From: Prolixibacter denitrificans
GTDB taxonomy: Bacteria; Bacteroidota; Bacteroidia; Bacteroidales; Prolixibacteraceae
DNA: 64,000 nucleotides
NCBI RefSeq assembly: GCF_003014495.1
Contig: NZ_PYGC01000001.1
Coordinates: 745,805-809,804 of the forward strand
Direction: 5' to 3'
Shown here piece after piece: positions 18,938 through 27,142 of the stretch (position 1 is the stretch's first letter; each line of letters opens with the position of its first letter). Position numbers and translations under genes: made by a program. The notes under the pieces are model-generated. The model saw only the letters and a list, made by a program, of their open reading frames with translations, was not told the origin of the DNA and made no database searches.

Positions 18938-19630
18938 TTATAATGCTTGGTATTGAATTTCAGAAGTATTCGGTATTTGATGAATACGCAGTTCCTGTGT
19001 GCTACTCACATCCGGAGGAGTAACTCCGTTTGCATCAGTGGCTGAAACAATTGAAATCGTCTTCACCGCATCAGCGCCTCCGGGATTATTAGTTAGATCG
19101 TAAGAAAATGAATTGGTGCCTGTTCCGGTAGTACCAGATTCTGTAACTGTAAAAGATTTTTGAGTTGTTCCATCAGTAACAGTCACGTTCCAAGGAAATG
19201 TTCCTCCAGAAACGGTCACGCCTCCGTCAACAGTTGTCGTGGAACCCGATAAACCAGCATCAGCACAAGTAGCAACAGCGACATCAAAATTAATAGTCAG
19301 GTTGTTATCTACAGTCACGGTAATTTCCTTGTAATTGGTACAATTAACTCCTGTTTTCTCAGTTACCTTAACAGTATAAATACCTGGCTTTTTCCATAAT
19401 ATCTGTGCCTGAAATTTGTCATTATTCGTTAGTGTAAATCCATCAGTAATACTGGTTGTTGGAGTTACTGTCCATAAATAAGTATTTCCAGTTGTCGCAG
19501 CAGCGCCAGGCTGATAAGAGTACTTTGTATTTACATCCACTGTTTGAGGACCAGTCGATTGTGCATAACTAGCTCCAACCAACAACGTCATAAGTATTGA
19601 CACTAATAAAGCAGTCTTTTTCATAATCAA
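18938..19630 (-). CDS. Small secreted PKD-like surface protein with PxTxxI tail
   Basis: A 230-aa protein with a signal peptide ending ASYAQ (mature start QSTG), a PKD-like domain (GNTYLWTVTPTTS, ILWKKPGIYTVKVTEKTGVNCTNYKEI) and a second domain from about residue 113 (INFDVAVATCADAGL). It ends IHQIPNTSEIQYQAL. It starts 11 bp after the stop of the 976-aa gene, so it is in the same operon. The first Met may be residue 1 or 3 (MIMKKTA). Function unknown. Confidence 0.8.
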   Translation of the reverse strand: MIMKKTALLVSILMTLLVGASYAQSTGPQTVDVNTKYSYQPGAAATTGNTYLWTVTPTTSITDGFTLTNNDKFQAQILWKKPGIYTVKVTEKTGVNCTNYKEITVTVDNNLTINFDVAVATCADAGLSGSTTTVDGGVTVSGGTFPWNVTVTDGTTQKSFTVTESGTTGTGTNSFSYDLTNNPGGADAVKTISIVSATDANGVTPPDVSSTQELRIHQIPNTSEIQYQAL

Positions 19631-19641
19631 TTAATTTATGA

Positions 19642-22572
19642 TCAATTAATTTTTTGGTATTCTATATCCTGTGTTTTTGGTTTAAAATGAATTTCGACAT
19701 TAAAACTTTCAATGTTACTCTCGTTTGAACTTTCATCAATAACTTTGAAACTAACGGTTGAAATACCTTCCGGGAAAGCATATCCACTGGGATCTCCATC
19801 GCTATCATCTCCAAAATCAACCAGTGTAACACTATTGTGTACTATCCGATATTCCACAATTAGATTGGCATTGGAAGTGCAGTTATCGTAATACGAGGTT
19901 CCTGGTAATCCAATGTTGTTAACTACATAGGTTCCTGTACCTGGGTCATCAACACATCCAATAATCACATCACTTAAAGGTTGAATGACTGGCGCTTCAT
20001 CATCTGTCACTGTTACATTCATACTCGCCTGAGCAGAATTGCCGGCTGCATCTGTCACTGTCCATGTAACAGTTGTGATTCCAGAATTGAAACTGACATT
20101 ATTAATTGAGTTTATTCCCGTTGTAGGAGAAGAAGCTGTTGTAGCACCAGACAAAGTCCAGGTTAAGGAAGCGACAGAGCAATTGTCACCATACATTGGA
20201 TCAGGTATCGAAATATCTGCTGAACATGAAGAAGCATCGGTCGATGTTGAAATATCTGCAGATGCTGTAATTGTTGGCGGTTCTGATTCGGTTACTGTAA
20301 TATCAAATGGACAAACAGCGGTATTACCGGATACATCAGCACATGTAAACCTCATGTGATGAACACCAACTGAAAATGAACTTCCCGGTGCAGGCGCAGG
20401 ATACCAGGTCGGATCTCCTTCGTTTTGCATCTCACCTTTTATCTTTGGACCTTCAAATTCAATGATTGCCCGGAGAGTACTATTATTGTATCCATCATTC
20501 CACTCGCCATAAAAGTCATGATAATCTGATTTATGATAATCATAAACAAAATTCCAAAGTTCAGCCCAATCTTGGTCTACACCTCCGTTTACAAGATCAT
20601 TCGGCTGATCGCCGATCAGTGTTCCTGTTGACCAATTTGTATAAGTTACCGGTTCACCGGTAACCCATTGCCAATCACCTTCATTTTTTGCATCTGAAAA
20701 CCCAATCCAGTATTTGTAATCTGTACCAGAAGTAGTATTCAAATAATCCCAAGGAGTCTTTTTTACTAAAAAGTCCAGTTCTCCTTTTGAACTTATTGTA
20801 GCCAAATGTCCGCCAACTTCAAGGGCTTTCGCTTGTGCTTCCTCCGGGGTCATCTTGGAATCCGACAAATAGAAGCTATGTCCATTATACATCCCCAAAA
20901 AAGAAAACCCTCCTATTGAACCTGCGTAGGCACCAGAATTATCGGTTGCTATTGGAGTATTGTACCAGACCGTAGCGGAACATTGACCGGGATCGGCTAC
21001 AACCGTAATATTGGAAGAACAATGAGTGAAGTGTGGTGCCTCTGTATCCGGAGCCACAGTAATTGTAGCAGTTCCGCTCAAACTAGATGCTGGGAAGTAA
21101 TCTCCATATTGGTCTCTTACACTAATTATTGAATAAGTAGTTGTGATGGTAGGCGAAACCGTAATTTCAGAACCACTTGTATAATTATTCAACGTATAAT
21201 TCCGATTTCCATCGGTGTAGACAACCGTGTAGGTATTTGTCTTGCCAATTACTGTAATAGCAAGACTTGCTGACCCACCATACACTATCGTTGCATCTCT
21301 ATAAATCTTAGCAGAAGCTGGAGCATCTAACTTATGAAGATTGTCCACATTAAAGGTAGCAGGAGGATCCACCGTCATACTATTGTTAACAGTCACATAG
21401 ATATGCGCCGTAACCTGAGCACTATCTGTAACAATCAAATTATAAAACGTAATATCTTCCCAACGTGGACCGGTGATCATCTGAATATCTCCAGAAAAAA
21501 CAAAAGTGCTGTTCCCAGGATCAAAAGTCCCCCTTTCCATATCCCAGGTACTACCATCCATTGTAATGGTACTATTCTGAGCATAGATATTTCCCGCTAC
21601 GGTTACATTCTTCCCAAAATAAACATCCCCACTTCCGCCATTTAGAGTTCCGCCTCCACTGAAAGAACTATTATCATAGAAGTTTACTGCTCCACCTGTA
21701 ACATTAAGGGTTCCCCCTCCCGTCATACTCGAACTTCCATATATATTTAAAGTTCCATTATTCAGATTAAAGTTCGCTCCACCCTCCATTGTAAAAGTCA
21801 CACTAGATGTGGAGGTTCCCACGTTTACAACTCCAGCACCACTCACATTAATATCGGCCTGAAGATCTAAATTACCAAGGAAATCAATTGTTCCGGAATT
21901 CAGATCGAGTTCACCATAAACCGATGAAGCTGAATTGACCGTTAAATTTCCATCTCCCATATCAATCTTGCCTCCATCCGGTATTGCAATTGTCCCTGTA
22001 GTAATCGTACCAGTTGTAACTGTCAGAACACCACGAACAGATAAACTTCCGCCAACCGTCAAGTTTCCTGCCCCCAAAGACAACTCAGTTGAAGAATTTA
22101 ACAATAAATTCCCCGACACATTTATAGTAGAATTACCTATTACTGTAACAGTATTTGAAAAACTCCTACTTTTTATAGTCAATGAAGCGAAAGAAACATC
22201 TGTACTTATAACGGGCTTATAATGTCCAGAAGCAATATCAGCAATGATCACATCGTCTCCCGGACCCGGCACTCCGTTATTCCAGTTCGCAGGGTCTGTC
22301 CAAGAACTGCTGACCGCTCCAGTCCATTGCGTCGATTTTCCATAGACAAAACCGGAACTCAACACCAATAAAAATATCGAAATGGTAAAAAGCTGAAGGG
22401 AACGACGAATAAGAGAAGTTGGAAAAGCTTTCTTTGGAGCATTTGAAGAGAAAAAGGAACTAAGCGCTACCCTAGAGTAACTCTCGAGATCTTGATGATC
22501 GTAAGCAGTCGGACTGTGCTTACGACAGCATACGAATCTCTTTACCGATATGTCAATCAGTTGATGTAACAA
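19642..22572 (-). CDS. Large secreted multidomain protein: beta-repeat, HYR and nested C-type lectin-like domain, PxTxxI tail
   Basis: A 976-aa protein opening the surface operon. A long N-terminal leader precedes a hydrophobic signal (about residues 57-77, SLQLFTISIFLLVLSSGFVYG). Next is a Ser/Thr/Gly-rich beta-solenoid-like region (about 80-400, WTDPANWNNGVPGPGDDVII, then repeated LNVTGGAVN-type strands), an Ig-like segment (about 410-505), and HYR domains. A C-type lectin-like fold (about 565-706: GGHLATISS, YWIGFSDAKNEGDWQW, GEPVTYTNW, QPND) sits inside the first HYR domain, whose halves are PHFTHCSSNITVVADPGQC and SFSVGVHHMRFTCADVSGN. More HYR-like domains follow and it ends FKPKTQDIEYQKIN. 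It could bind glycans at the cell surface. Confidence 0.82.
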   Translation of the reverse strand: MLHQLIDISVKRFVCCRKHSPTAYDHQDLESYSRVALSSFFSSNAPKKAFPTSLIRRSLQLFTISIFLLVLSSGFVYGKSTQWTGAVSSSWTDPANWNNGVPGPGDDVIIADIASGHYKPVISTDVSFASLTIKSRSFSNTVTVIGNSTINVSGNLLLNSSTELSLGAGNLTVGGSLSVRGVLTVTTGTITTGTIAIPDGGKIDMGDGNLTVNSASSVYGELDLNSGTIDFLGNLDLQADINVSGAGVVNVGTSTSSVTFTMEGGANFNLNNGTLNIYGSSSMTGGGTLNVTGGAVNFYDNSSFSGGGTLNGGSGDVYFGKNVTVAGNIYAQNSTITMDGSTWDMERGTFDPGNSTFVFSGDIQMITGPRWEDITFYNLIVTDSAQVTAHIYVTVNNSMTVDPPATFNVDNLHKLDAPASAKIYRDATIVYGGSASLAITVIGKTNTYTVVYTDGNRNYTLNNYTSGSEITVSPTITTTYSIISVRDQYGDYFPASSLSGTATITVAPDTEAPHFTHCSSNITVVADPGQCSATVWYNTPIATDNSGAYAGSIGGFSFLGMYNGHSFYLSDSKMTPEEAQAKALEVGGHLATISSKGELDFLVKKTPWDYLNTTSGTDYKYWIGFSDAKNEGDWQWVTGEPVTYTNWSTGTLIGDQPNDLVNGGVDQDWAELWNFVYDYHKSDYHDFYGEWNDGYNNSTLRAIIEFEGPKIKGEMQNEGDPTWYPAPAPGSSFSVGVHHMRFTCADVSGNTAVCPFDITVTESEPPTITASADISTSTDASSCSADISIPDPMYGDNCSVASLTWTLSGATTASSPTTGINSINNVSFNSGITTVTWTVTDAAGNSAQASMNVTVTDDEAPVIQPLSDVIIGCVDDPGTGTYVVNNIGLPGTSYYDNCTSNANLIVEYRIVHNSVTLVDFGDDSDGDPSGYAFPEGISTVSFKVIDESSNESNIESFNVEIHFKPKTQDIEYQKIN
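22499..22525. promoter_or_regulatory. Perfect 9-bp inverted repeat near the 5' end of the surface operon
   Basis: TCGTAAGCA at 22499-22507 pairs with TGCTTACGA at 22517-22525 across a 9-nt loop. It lies about 50 nt inside the annotated 976-aa gene, in the leader that precedes its signal peptide. An mRNA hairpin acting on translation or a protein-binding site are both possible. Confidence 0.35.
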
Positions 22573-23569
22573 GTGCTCCTAGTTTTTGCCTTTTTATTCC
22601 TAATCCACCGCGTTAACCAAATTCTCAGAAATGTGCTCAACAATTCTCTGGTTTACGCAAATGTTTAATTTGTTTAATGTCCGAAAATCAGACACTTTTT
22701 TTCACAAAACTCAAACAGCATTAATTATCTTAAAATGTGATCATTAATACCATTGCCCTTTTTACTCCGCTGGTAAAATTATTAAAAATTGTTAAACAAA
22801 GCAGTGCCCCCGATATAATAATCGATAAACATCTCCGTTATGTCGCCCAACAAGACGCATAATGGATTGATTTTCTGACGATTGCTCTAATTCCACCATT
22901 GTTAATTTTTTTTACATTTTAACATCTGTTCATTCGGGTTTTGCGTAATTAAATTTATCATATAATTATATATGATTTTCTGACCAATCCCCAGCTTTGC
23001 TTCTACATCATATAAAGGGACTTAGCAAGCAAGTCAATTGCTCACAAAAATTTGAGAAACCTTCGTGAATGACTATCGTTACCCAAGAACGTTTACTGGC
23101 ATCAAAAGACCTTTCCATCTCGTTCATAGTCTTTTCAAGCAGTAATAAAATAACGGGGTTAATGATCGAATATTTTGTGGAACCATTTATTTAGAATACA
23201 AGAAATCCCAATTCCAACCTGTATCTGGCTTTTAGAATTGTAGAACAAGACGCGAAATCACTAATCAAACATCTCACTACTAACACAATAAAAAATTCAC
23301 AAACGACAAACCTGTTAATTTTTTTTACAATATCTTTAAACTACCTGCCAACAGGTTATCAGTCCATTATGTTAAGATAAACAGATTGAATATTATTAAA
23401 ACGACCTACAAAAAACAGGAAAACGAAAAATCAGGTAATAAAATATTCAAAGAAGTGTTTGTCTGAGAAAGAGTAAACAACGACAAAAAGGGAACTTTCA
23501 CGCCCCTATAAACTGGAAATAAATTTCGACTAAAAAGGAAGAGGTAAGTTTATTAGAAGGAACAATGCC
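22573..23569. other. Long AT-rich intergenic region upstream of the surface operon
   Basis: About 1 kb with no credible gene. It includes two identical 17-mers, TGTTAATTTTTTTTACA, at 22900-22916 and 23313-23329. The only notable small frame (23069-23194, 41 codons plus stop) has no supporting signal. The region probably contains the operon promoter and perhaps regulator sites, but none could be identified. Confidence 0.5.
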
Positions 23570-24325
23570 TCATAAGCGATTGTGAAGCAGTCGATTTAAC
23601 AGTTCGTCTTTGTATTTCGAGGAAACTTTCAACATTTCCCCGCTCGTCATTTCGACCATACCGCCCCCCGACTTCAGGTAGCGGACAACGTTTTTCAGGT
23701 TAATCAGATGACTGCGGTGAATTCGGGAAAAGCCATGGTGAGCCAAGAGATTTTCGAATTCCATCAGCGTCCGGCTCACCAATGTTTCGGTTCCGTCTTT
23801 GAAGAAAATACGGGAATAATTGCGCTCGCCTTCGCAACGCTCAATGTCATCAATCCGCACAATCGAAAAGCCATTTAGTTCGGGTAGAGCAATGGTGGCA
23901 TTGGCCTCTTCTGACGAGCCAAAGAGGTTGTCGCGCATGGCCCGGACCCGCGGCAACGTAGACGCCGTGGAAACCTGGTTAATCCGGTTCAGCGATGCCT
24001 TAATATCGTCGGGAACGATTGGCTTCACAATGTAATCGAATGCCGAATATTTAAAGGCCTTGATGGCATACTCGCTATATGCCGTTGTGAAAATTAGTTT
24101 GAAGTCGGAATTCTCAAGTTTTTCGATCAGGTCGAATCCTGTACCATCCGGTAGTTTGATATCCAGGAAAACCAGGTTAGGATGCACACGGTTAATCAAT
24201 TCGAAACCAGAAGCAACAGAATCAGCTTCCCCCTCGAGAATCACATTCTCAAAACATTTCTCGAATGTCTTCTTCAAAATCGTCCTCGAAAGTTGATCGT
24301 CGTCTATGATAACCGTTCGCAACAT
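23570..24325 (-). CDS. LytTR-type response regulator
   Basis: A 251-aa two-component regulator. The receiver domain (about 1-120) has acidic residues Asp8-Asp10, the phosphoacceptor Asp55 in VFLDIKLPDG, Thr in IFTTAYS and Lys100 in YIVKPI. The LytTR DNA-binding domain (about 148-250) shows IVRIDDIERCEGERNYSRIFF and FSRIHRSHLINLKNVVRY. No histidine kinase gene adjoins it, so its partner is elsewhere. It lies upstream of and in the same direction as the surface-protein operon, separated by 1 kb; control of that operon is plausible but not shown. Confidence 0.92.
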   Translation of the reverse strand: MLRTVIIDDDQLSRTILKKTFEKCFENVILEGEADSVASGFELINRVHPNLVFLDIKLPDGTGFDLIEKLENSDFKLIFTTAYSEYAIKAFKYSAFDYIVKPIVPDDIKASLNRINQVSTASTLPRVRAMRDNLFGSSEEANATIALPELNGFSIVRIDDIERCEGERNYSRIFFKDGTETLVSRTLMEFENLLAHHGFSRIHRSHLINLKNVVRYLKSGGGMVEMTSGEMLKVSSKYKDELLNRLLHNRL

Positions 24326-24881
24326 GAGTTCTTTATATCAACTGTACGAAATTCAGAATAAACCTCGTAAAAGTATAAAAACACAACATATCAACACGGA
24401 AACAGGGACGAAAGTTTTACGGAATTATGTTCGACATGAAATAAGGCACTCCCCTCCTGAACCATCCTATTTCAGGTTTCAGGTTGCGCTACGATTGTTA
24501 GAAAAAAGACATCAGACATCAGACACCAGACTTTAGATTTAAGACCTAATCTCCTACACTGAATACCATAAATGTCTTCTTCCTTTAACCTATAAACCTG
24601 GCAACTTTAACCTTATATTCCTGTTCGGCATAAGATGAAGTTCTCTCTTCCTTCGCGTGTTTAGGCTTTGCGGCCTCTGCGTGGTGAATTTACTTTCCTT
24701 GTAAACCGCGGGACGATCAAACAGAAAAAATCAGATTTCTTTGGAATTCACAGTCACGATGTATCGTAACCCTACACCGAGGGACCTTTTACTTAAACCA
24801 TCCATCCGGTCGAAACGTTACTCACTAGCCGGATGAAATACCGACTTGAAAAATTTACCATCTTTGCACAAAATTAAAAGC
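24326..24881. repeat. Intergenic region with degenerate dispersed repeats
   Basis: No credible gene. It contains an imperfect ACATCAGAC-type run at 24508-24536, a GCTTTGCGGCCTCTGCGTGG element at 24665-24684 (related copies at 25.8 and 26.25 kb), and the GTCACGATGTATCGT repeat at 24753-24775 that also occurs inverted at 12734-12757. Confidence 0.6.
24859..24866 (+). promoter_or_regulatory. Probable -7 element of tsaB
   Basis: CATCTTTG, followed by CACA, matches the Bacteroidota -7 consensus TAnnTTTG with one mismatch and lies 16 bp before the ATG at 24882. It supports that ATG over an in-frame upstream TTG/ATG-like start at 24846, which would precede the promoter. The -33 element is weak. Confidence 0.4.
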
Positions 24882-25598
24882 ATGTCTTTAATTCTGAACC
24901 TGGAGTCCTCAACCGAAGTTTGTTCTGTTTCCTTAGCGGAGAACGGTCGTATTCTCACTTTTCGTGAAAACAGTGATGGTATGAATCATGCCAAATTATT
25001 GACCGTGTTTATTGAAGAAATTTTCAACGAGTTGAAATTAAAGGCTGAGCAGTTGGATGCTGTAGCCGTATCGGGAGGGCCGGGTTCCTACACGGGGCTT
25101 CGAATCGGGGTGTCAGCCGCAAAAGGTATTTGCTATGGCGCCGGAATTCCGTTGATTGCTCTGTCTTCGCTGGAATCGATGGCCAATCATGTAGCGGCTC
25201 ATCTTTCGGATTATAACCTTCCTGCTGATGATTTGCTTCTGTGTCCCATGATTGATGCCCGGCGGATGGAAGTATATTCCGCCCTCTATTCCACCGATGG
25301 AAAACAAGTCCGGGATATTTCTGCCGACATTATCGACCACCATTCCTTTCACGAATATCTGCAAAAAGGCCCTGTTGCATTTTTCGGAAACGGAGCGGAG
25401 AAATGTAAGCGGGCCATTCAGCACCCCAATGTCCTTTTCCCCGAAGAAATTACTGCTTCGTCGAAACACATGGCTGCGTTAGCTGAAAAGGCCTTCCGGG
25501 AGAAAAACTTTGTCGATGTGGCTTATTATGAACCTCTTTACTTAAAAGACTTTATTGCCACTGTTCCCCGGAAAAACATCTTTGGAAACCAGCAATAA
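24882..25598 (+). CDS. tsaB: tRNA threonylcarbamoyladenosine biosynthesis protein TsaB
   Basis: A 238-aa cytoplasmic partner of TsaD in making the t6A modification at position 37 of ANN-decoding tRNAs. The family signature GGPGSYTGLRIGVSAAKG is intact, as are the opening LILNLESSTEVCSVSL and CPMIDARRMEVY. An extended frame begins at 24846, but the family start and a promoter at 24859 favour the ATG at 24882. It stands alone between two repeat-rich intergenic stretches. Confidence 0.93.
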   Translation: MSLILNLESSTEVCSVSLAENGRILTFRENSDGMNHAKLLTVFIEEIFNELKLKAEQLDAVAVSGGPGSYTGLRIGVSAAKGICYGAGIPLIALSSLESMANHVAAHLSDYNLPADDLLLCPMIDARRMEVYSALYSTDGKQVRDISADIIDHHSFHEYLQKGPVAFFGNGAEKCKRAIQHPNVLFPEEITASSKHMAALAEKAFREKNFVDVAYYEPLYLKDFIATVPRKNIFGNQQ

Positions 25599-25984
25599 AA
25601 GACTATTGGAAGAGTTTTAAGTGTTAAGTGCCCAGAAGATTGCCATCTTCCGACATCAAAAGGAAACATTAATTGGGTTTCATGCAGGAATTTTCCGAAT
25701 CAACGCACCCATTGTTTCTTAAGAGTAAGAGATTATCAGACAGGAGGACTTAGACTTTAGACCTTTTTATTATTCATTGCTTTAATTGTTCCTGTTGTTA
25801 CTGTGGTTCCTATCGTTCGGCTTCGAGGAATGATTCCGCGTTGCGGTCTCTGCGTGGAGCCTTTTATATATTCCTCGCAAAGAGCGCTAAGAACCACAAA
25901 GTCCGCAGAGATTTATCTAATTTCAACTTCATGACTTTAAAACCCGGAAACAGTCATTTGCCTATCGTATCATGCCCATTTTCC

Positions 25985-26094
25985 AAAACCACGCCTGCTT
26001 TTACTCAAAACCACACGTGGTTTTCGACAAAACCATGTGTGATCCTGATCAAAACGACACGTGGTTCGAACTAAAACCACCGCAGGTTTTGTGG
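25985..26094. repeat. Tandem repeat, five units of exactly 22 bp
   Basis: Units start at 25985, 26007, 26029, 26051 and 26073, each opening AAAACCAC or a close variant (AAAACCAT, AAAACGAC). The clearest unit is AAAACCACACGTGGTTTT plus CGAC, in which AAAACCAC and GTGGTTTT form 8-bp inverted arms around 2 nt. The period is not a multiple of three, so it is not coding. Units are too close and degenerate for a CRISPR array. Confidence 0.75.
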
Positions 26095-26368
26095 TGACCA
26101 CCTTTTTAATTCCCTGCAAAGAGCGCTAAAACGCCCCAAAGCCCCCAGAGGACTTCTTTTCAATCACCGTAAAACGCACCATTCCTGCTAGATAGCTTAA
26201 AATAATTTCTCATCTTGATTTTCAATTCTTTGCCTGCTCCGCGAATTCAAACTTTGCGGTCTCCGCGTGGAGTCTTCAATTAGTTCCTTGCAAAGAGCTC
26301 TTAGTCGCTCAACATACGCAATATGAAACACTTCCCTATCTTTCTCATGCCCTTTAGGAAAGTTTCAC

Positions 26369-26376
26369 TAAATTTG
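26369..26376 (+). promoter_or_regulatory. Probable -7 promoter element of efp
   Basis: TAAATTTG is an exact match to the Bacteroidota -7 consensus TAnnTTTG, 64 bp upstream of the efp ATG. The -33 TTTG element is not clear. Confidence 0.45.
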
Positions 26377-26440
26377 CGGCCTGACAGATCCCCGGAAATC
26401 TGGGGAAGTAAGTAATAATCATTTATTTAAATACATTATA

Positions 26441-27010
26441 ATGGCAACTACTGCAGATTTCCGTAACGGATTGTGCATTGAGTACAACGACCAGTTGTTC
26501 CAGATTGTGCAGTTTCAGCACGTCAAACCAGGGAAAGGATCGGCCTTTGTTCGTACCAAACTCAAAAACCTAAAAACCGGTCGTGTTATCGAAAACACAT
26601 TCAACTCCGGAGTGAAAGTGACCGTGGCCCGCATCGAGCGTCGCCCTTATCAATTCCTGTATAAAGATGATATGGGATTCAACTTCATGCATACCGAAAC
26701 ATTCGAACAGGTGATTATCCAGCCTGAGCTGGTAGAAAACGCCGACCTGTTGAAAGATGGCATGATGCTGGAGATCGTGTTTCATGCCGAAACCGAAACT
26801 GCATTAAGCGTTGAACTTCCTCCGTTTGTTGAACTGGAAGTGGTTTACACCGAACCGGGTGAGAAGGGCAACACGGCTTCTTCTACCGCATTGAAACCTG
26901 CCGAAATGGAAACCGGCGCTACCATTATGGTTCCGATTTTCATCAACCAGGGAGATATTCTTAAAGTGGATACCCGCGACCGTTCTTACTCAGAACGTGT
27001 GAAGAAATAA
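26441..27010 (+). CDS. efp: Elongation factor P
   Basis: A 189-aa translation factor that binds between the ribosomal P and E sites and relieves stalling at polyproline stretches. Length matches the family (about 188 aa). The KOW-like domain I holds the loop [10 protein letters not shown], with Lys32 at the tip where the functional side chain reaches toward the peptidyl-transferase centre. The OB domains II and III end with [10 protein letters not shown]-like text ([17 protein letters not shown]). No epmA/epmB-type modification gene adjoins it. It is followed by a strong terminator. Confidence 0.97.
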   Translation: MATTADFRNGLCIEYNDQLFQIVQFQHVKPGKGSAFVRTKLKNLKTGRVIENTFNSGVKVTVARIERRPYQFLYKDDMGFNFMHTETFEQVIIQPELVENADLLKDGMMLEIVFHAETETALSVELPPFVELEVVYTEPGEKGNTASSTALKPAEMETGATIMVPIFINQGDILKVDTRDRSYSERVKK

Positions 27011-27033
27011 GAAAAGTTCCAAATGGAATTCTG

Positions 27034-27068
27034 AATCCCGGTCAACCACGGTTGTCCGGGATTTTTTT
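27034..27068 (+). terminator. Rho-independent terminator of efp
   Basis: AATCCCGG (27034-27041) pairs with CCGGGATT (27056-27063), and inside it CAACC pairs with GGTTG; TTTTT follows. Confidence 0.85.
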
Positions 27069-27142
27069 ATGATGAACAACTGGCAGTAAAAGGATTATTC
27101 ATTAAATTGCCCAATAATTAGACAATTACTTGTTTTTCCTGA

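Larger units (their letters stand above)
25599..26440. repeat. Intergenic region with dispersed modules and a 22-bp tandem repeat
   Basis: An 842-bp gap without a credible gene. Two related modules read TTGCGGTCTCTGCGTGGAGC (25841-25860) plus CTCGCAAAGAGCGCTAAG (25874-25891), and CTTTGCGGTCTCCGCGTGGA (26252-26271) plus CTTGCAAAGAGCTCTTAG (26287-26304). A half module, CTGCAAAGAGCGCTAAAAC, lies at 26114-26132. The tandem repeat at 25985-26094 sits between them. The efp promoter is at the right end. Confidence 0.65.

Noticed and set aside
23069-23194. 41-residue small frame in the 1-kb gap before the surface operon
   Set aside because: Starts with a reasonable ATG but has no promoter, ribosome site or recognisable features; length is expected by chance.
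25985-26094. Possible CRISPR array
   Set aside because: Units abut with no spacers, are degenerate and no cas genes are near; it is a plain 22-bp tandem repeat.
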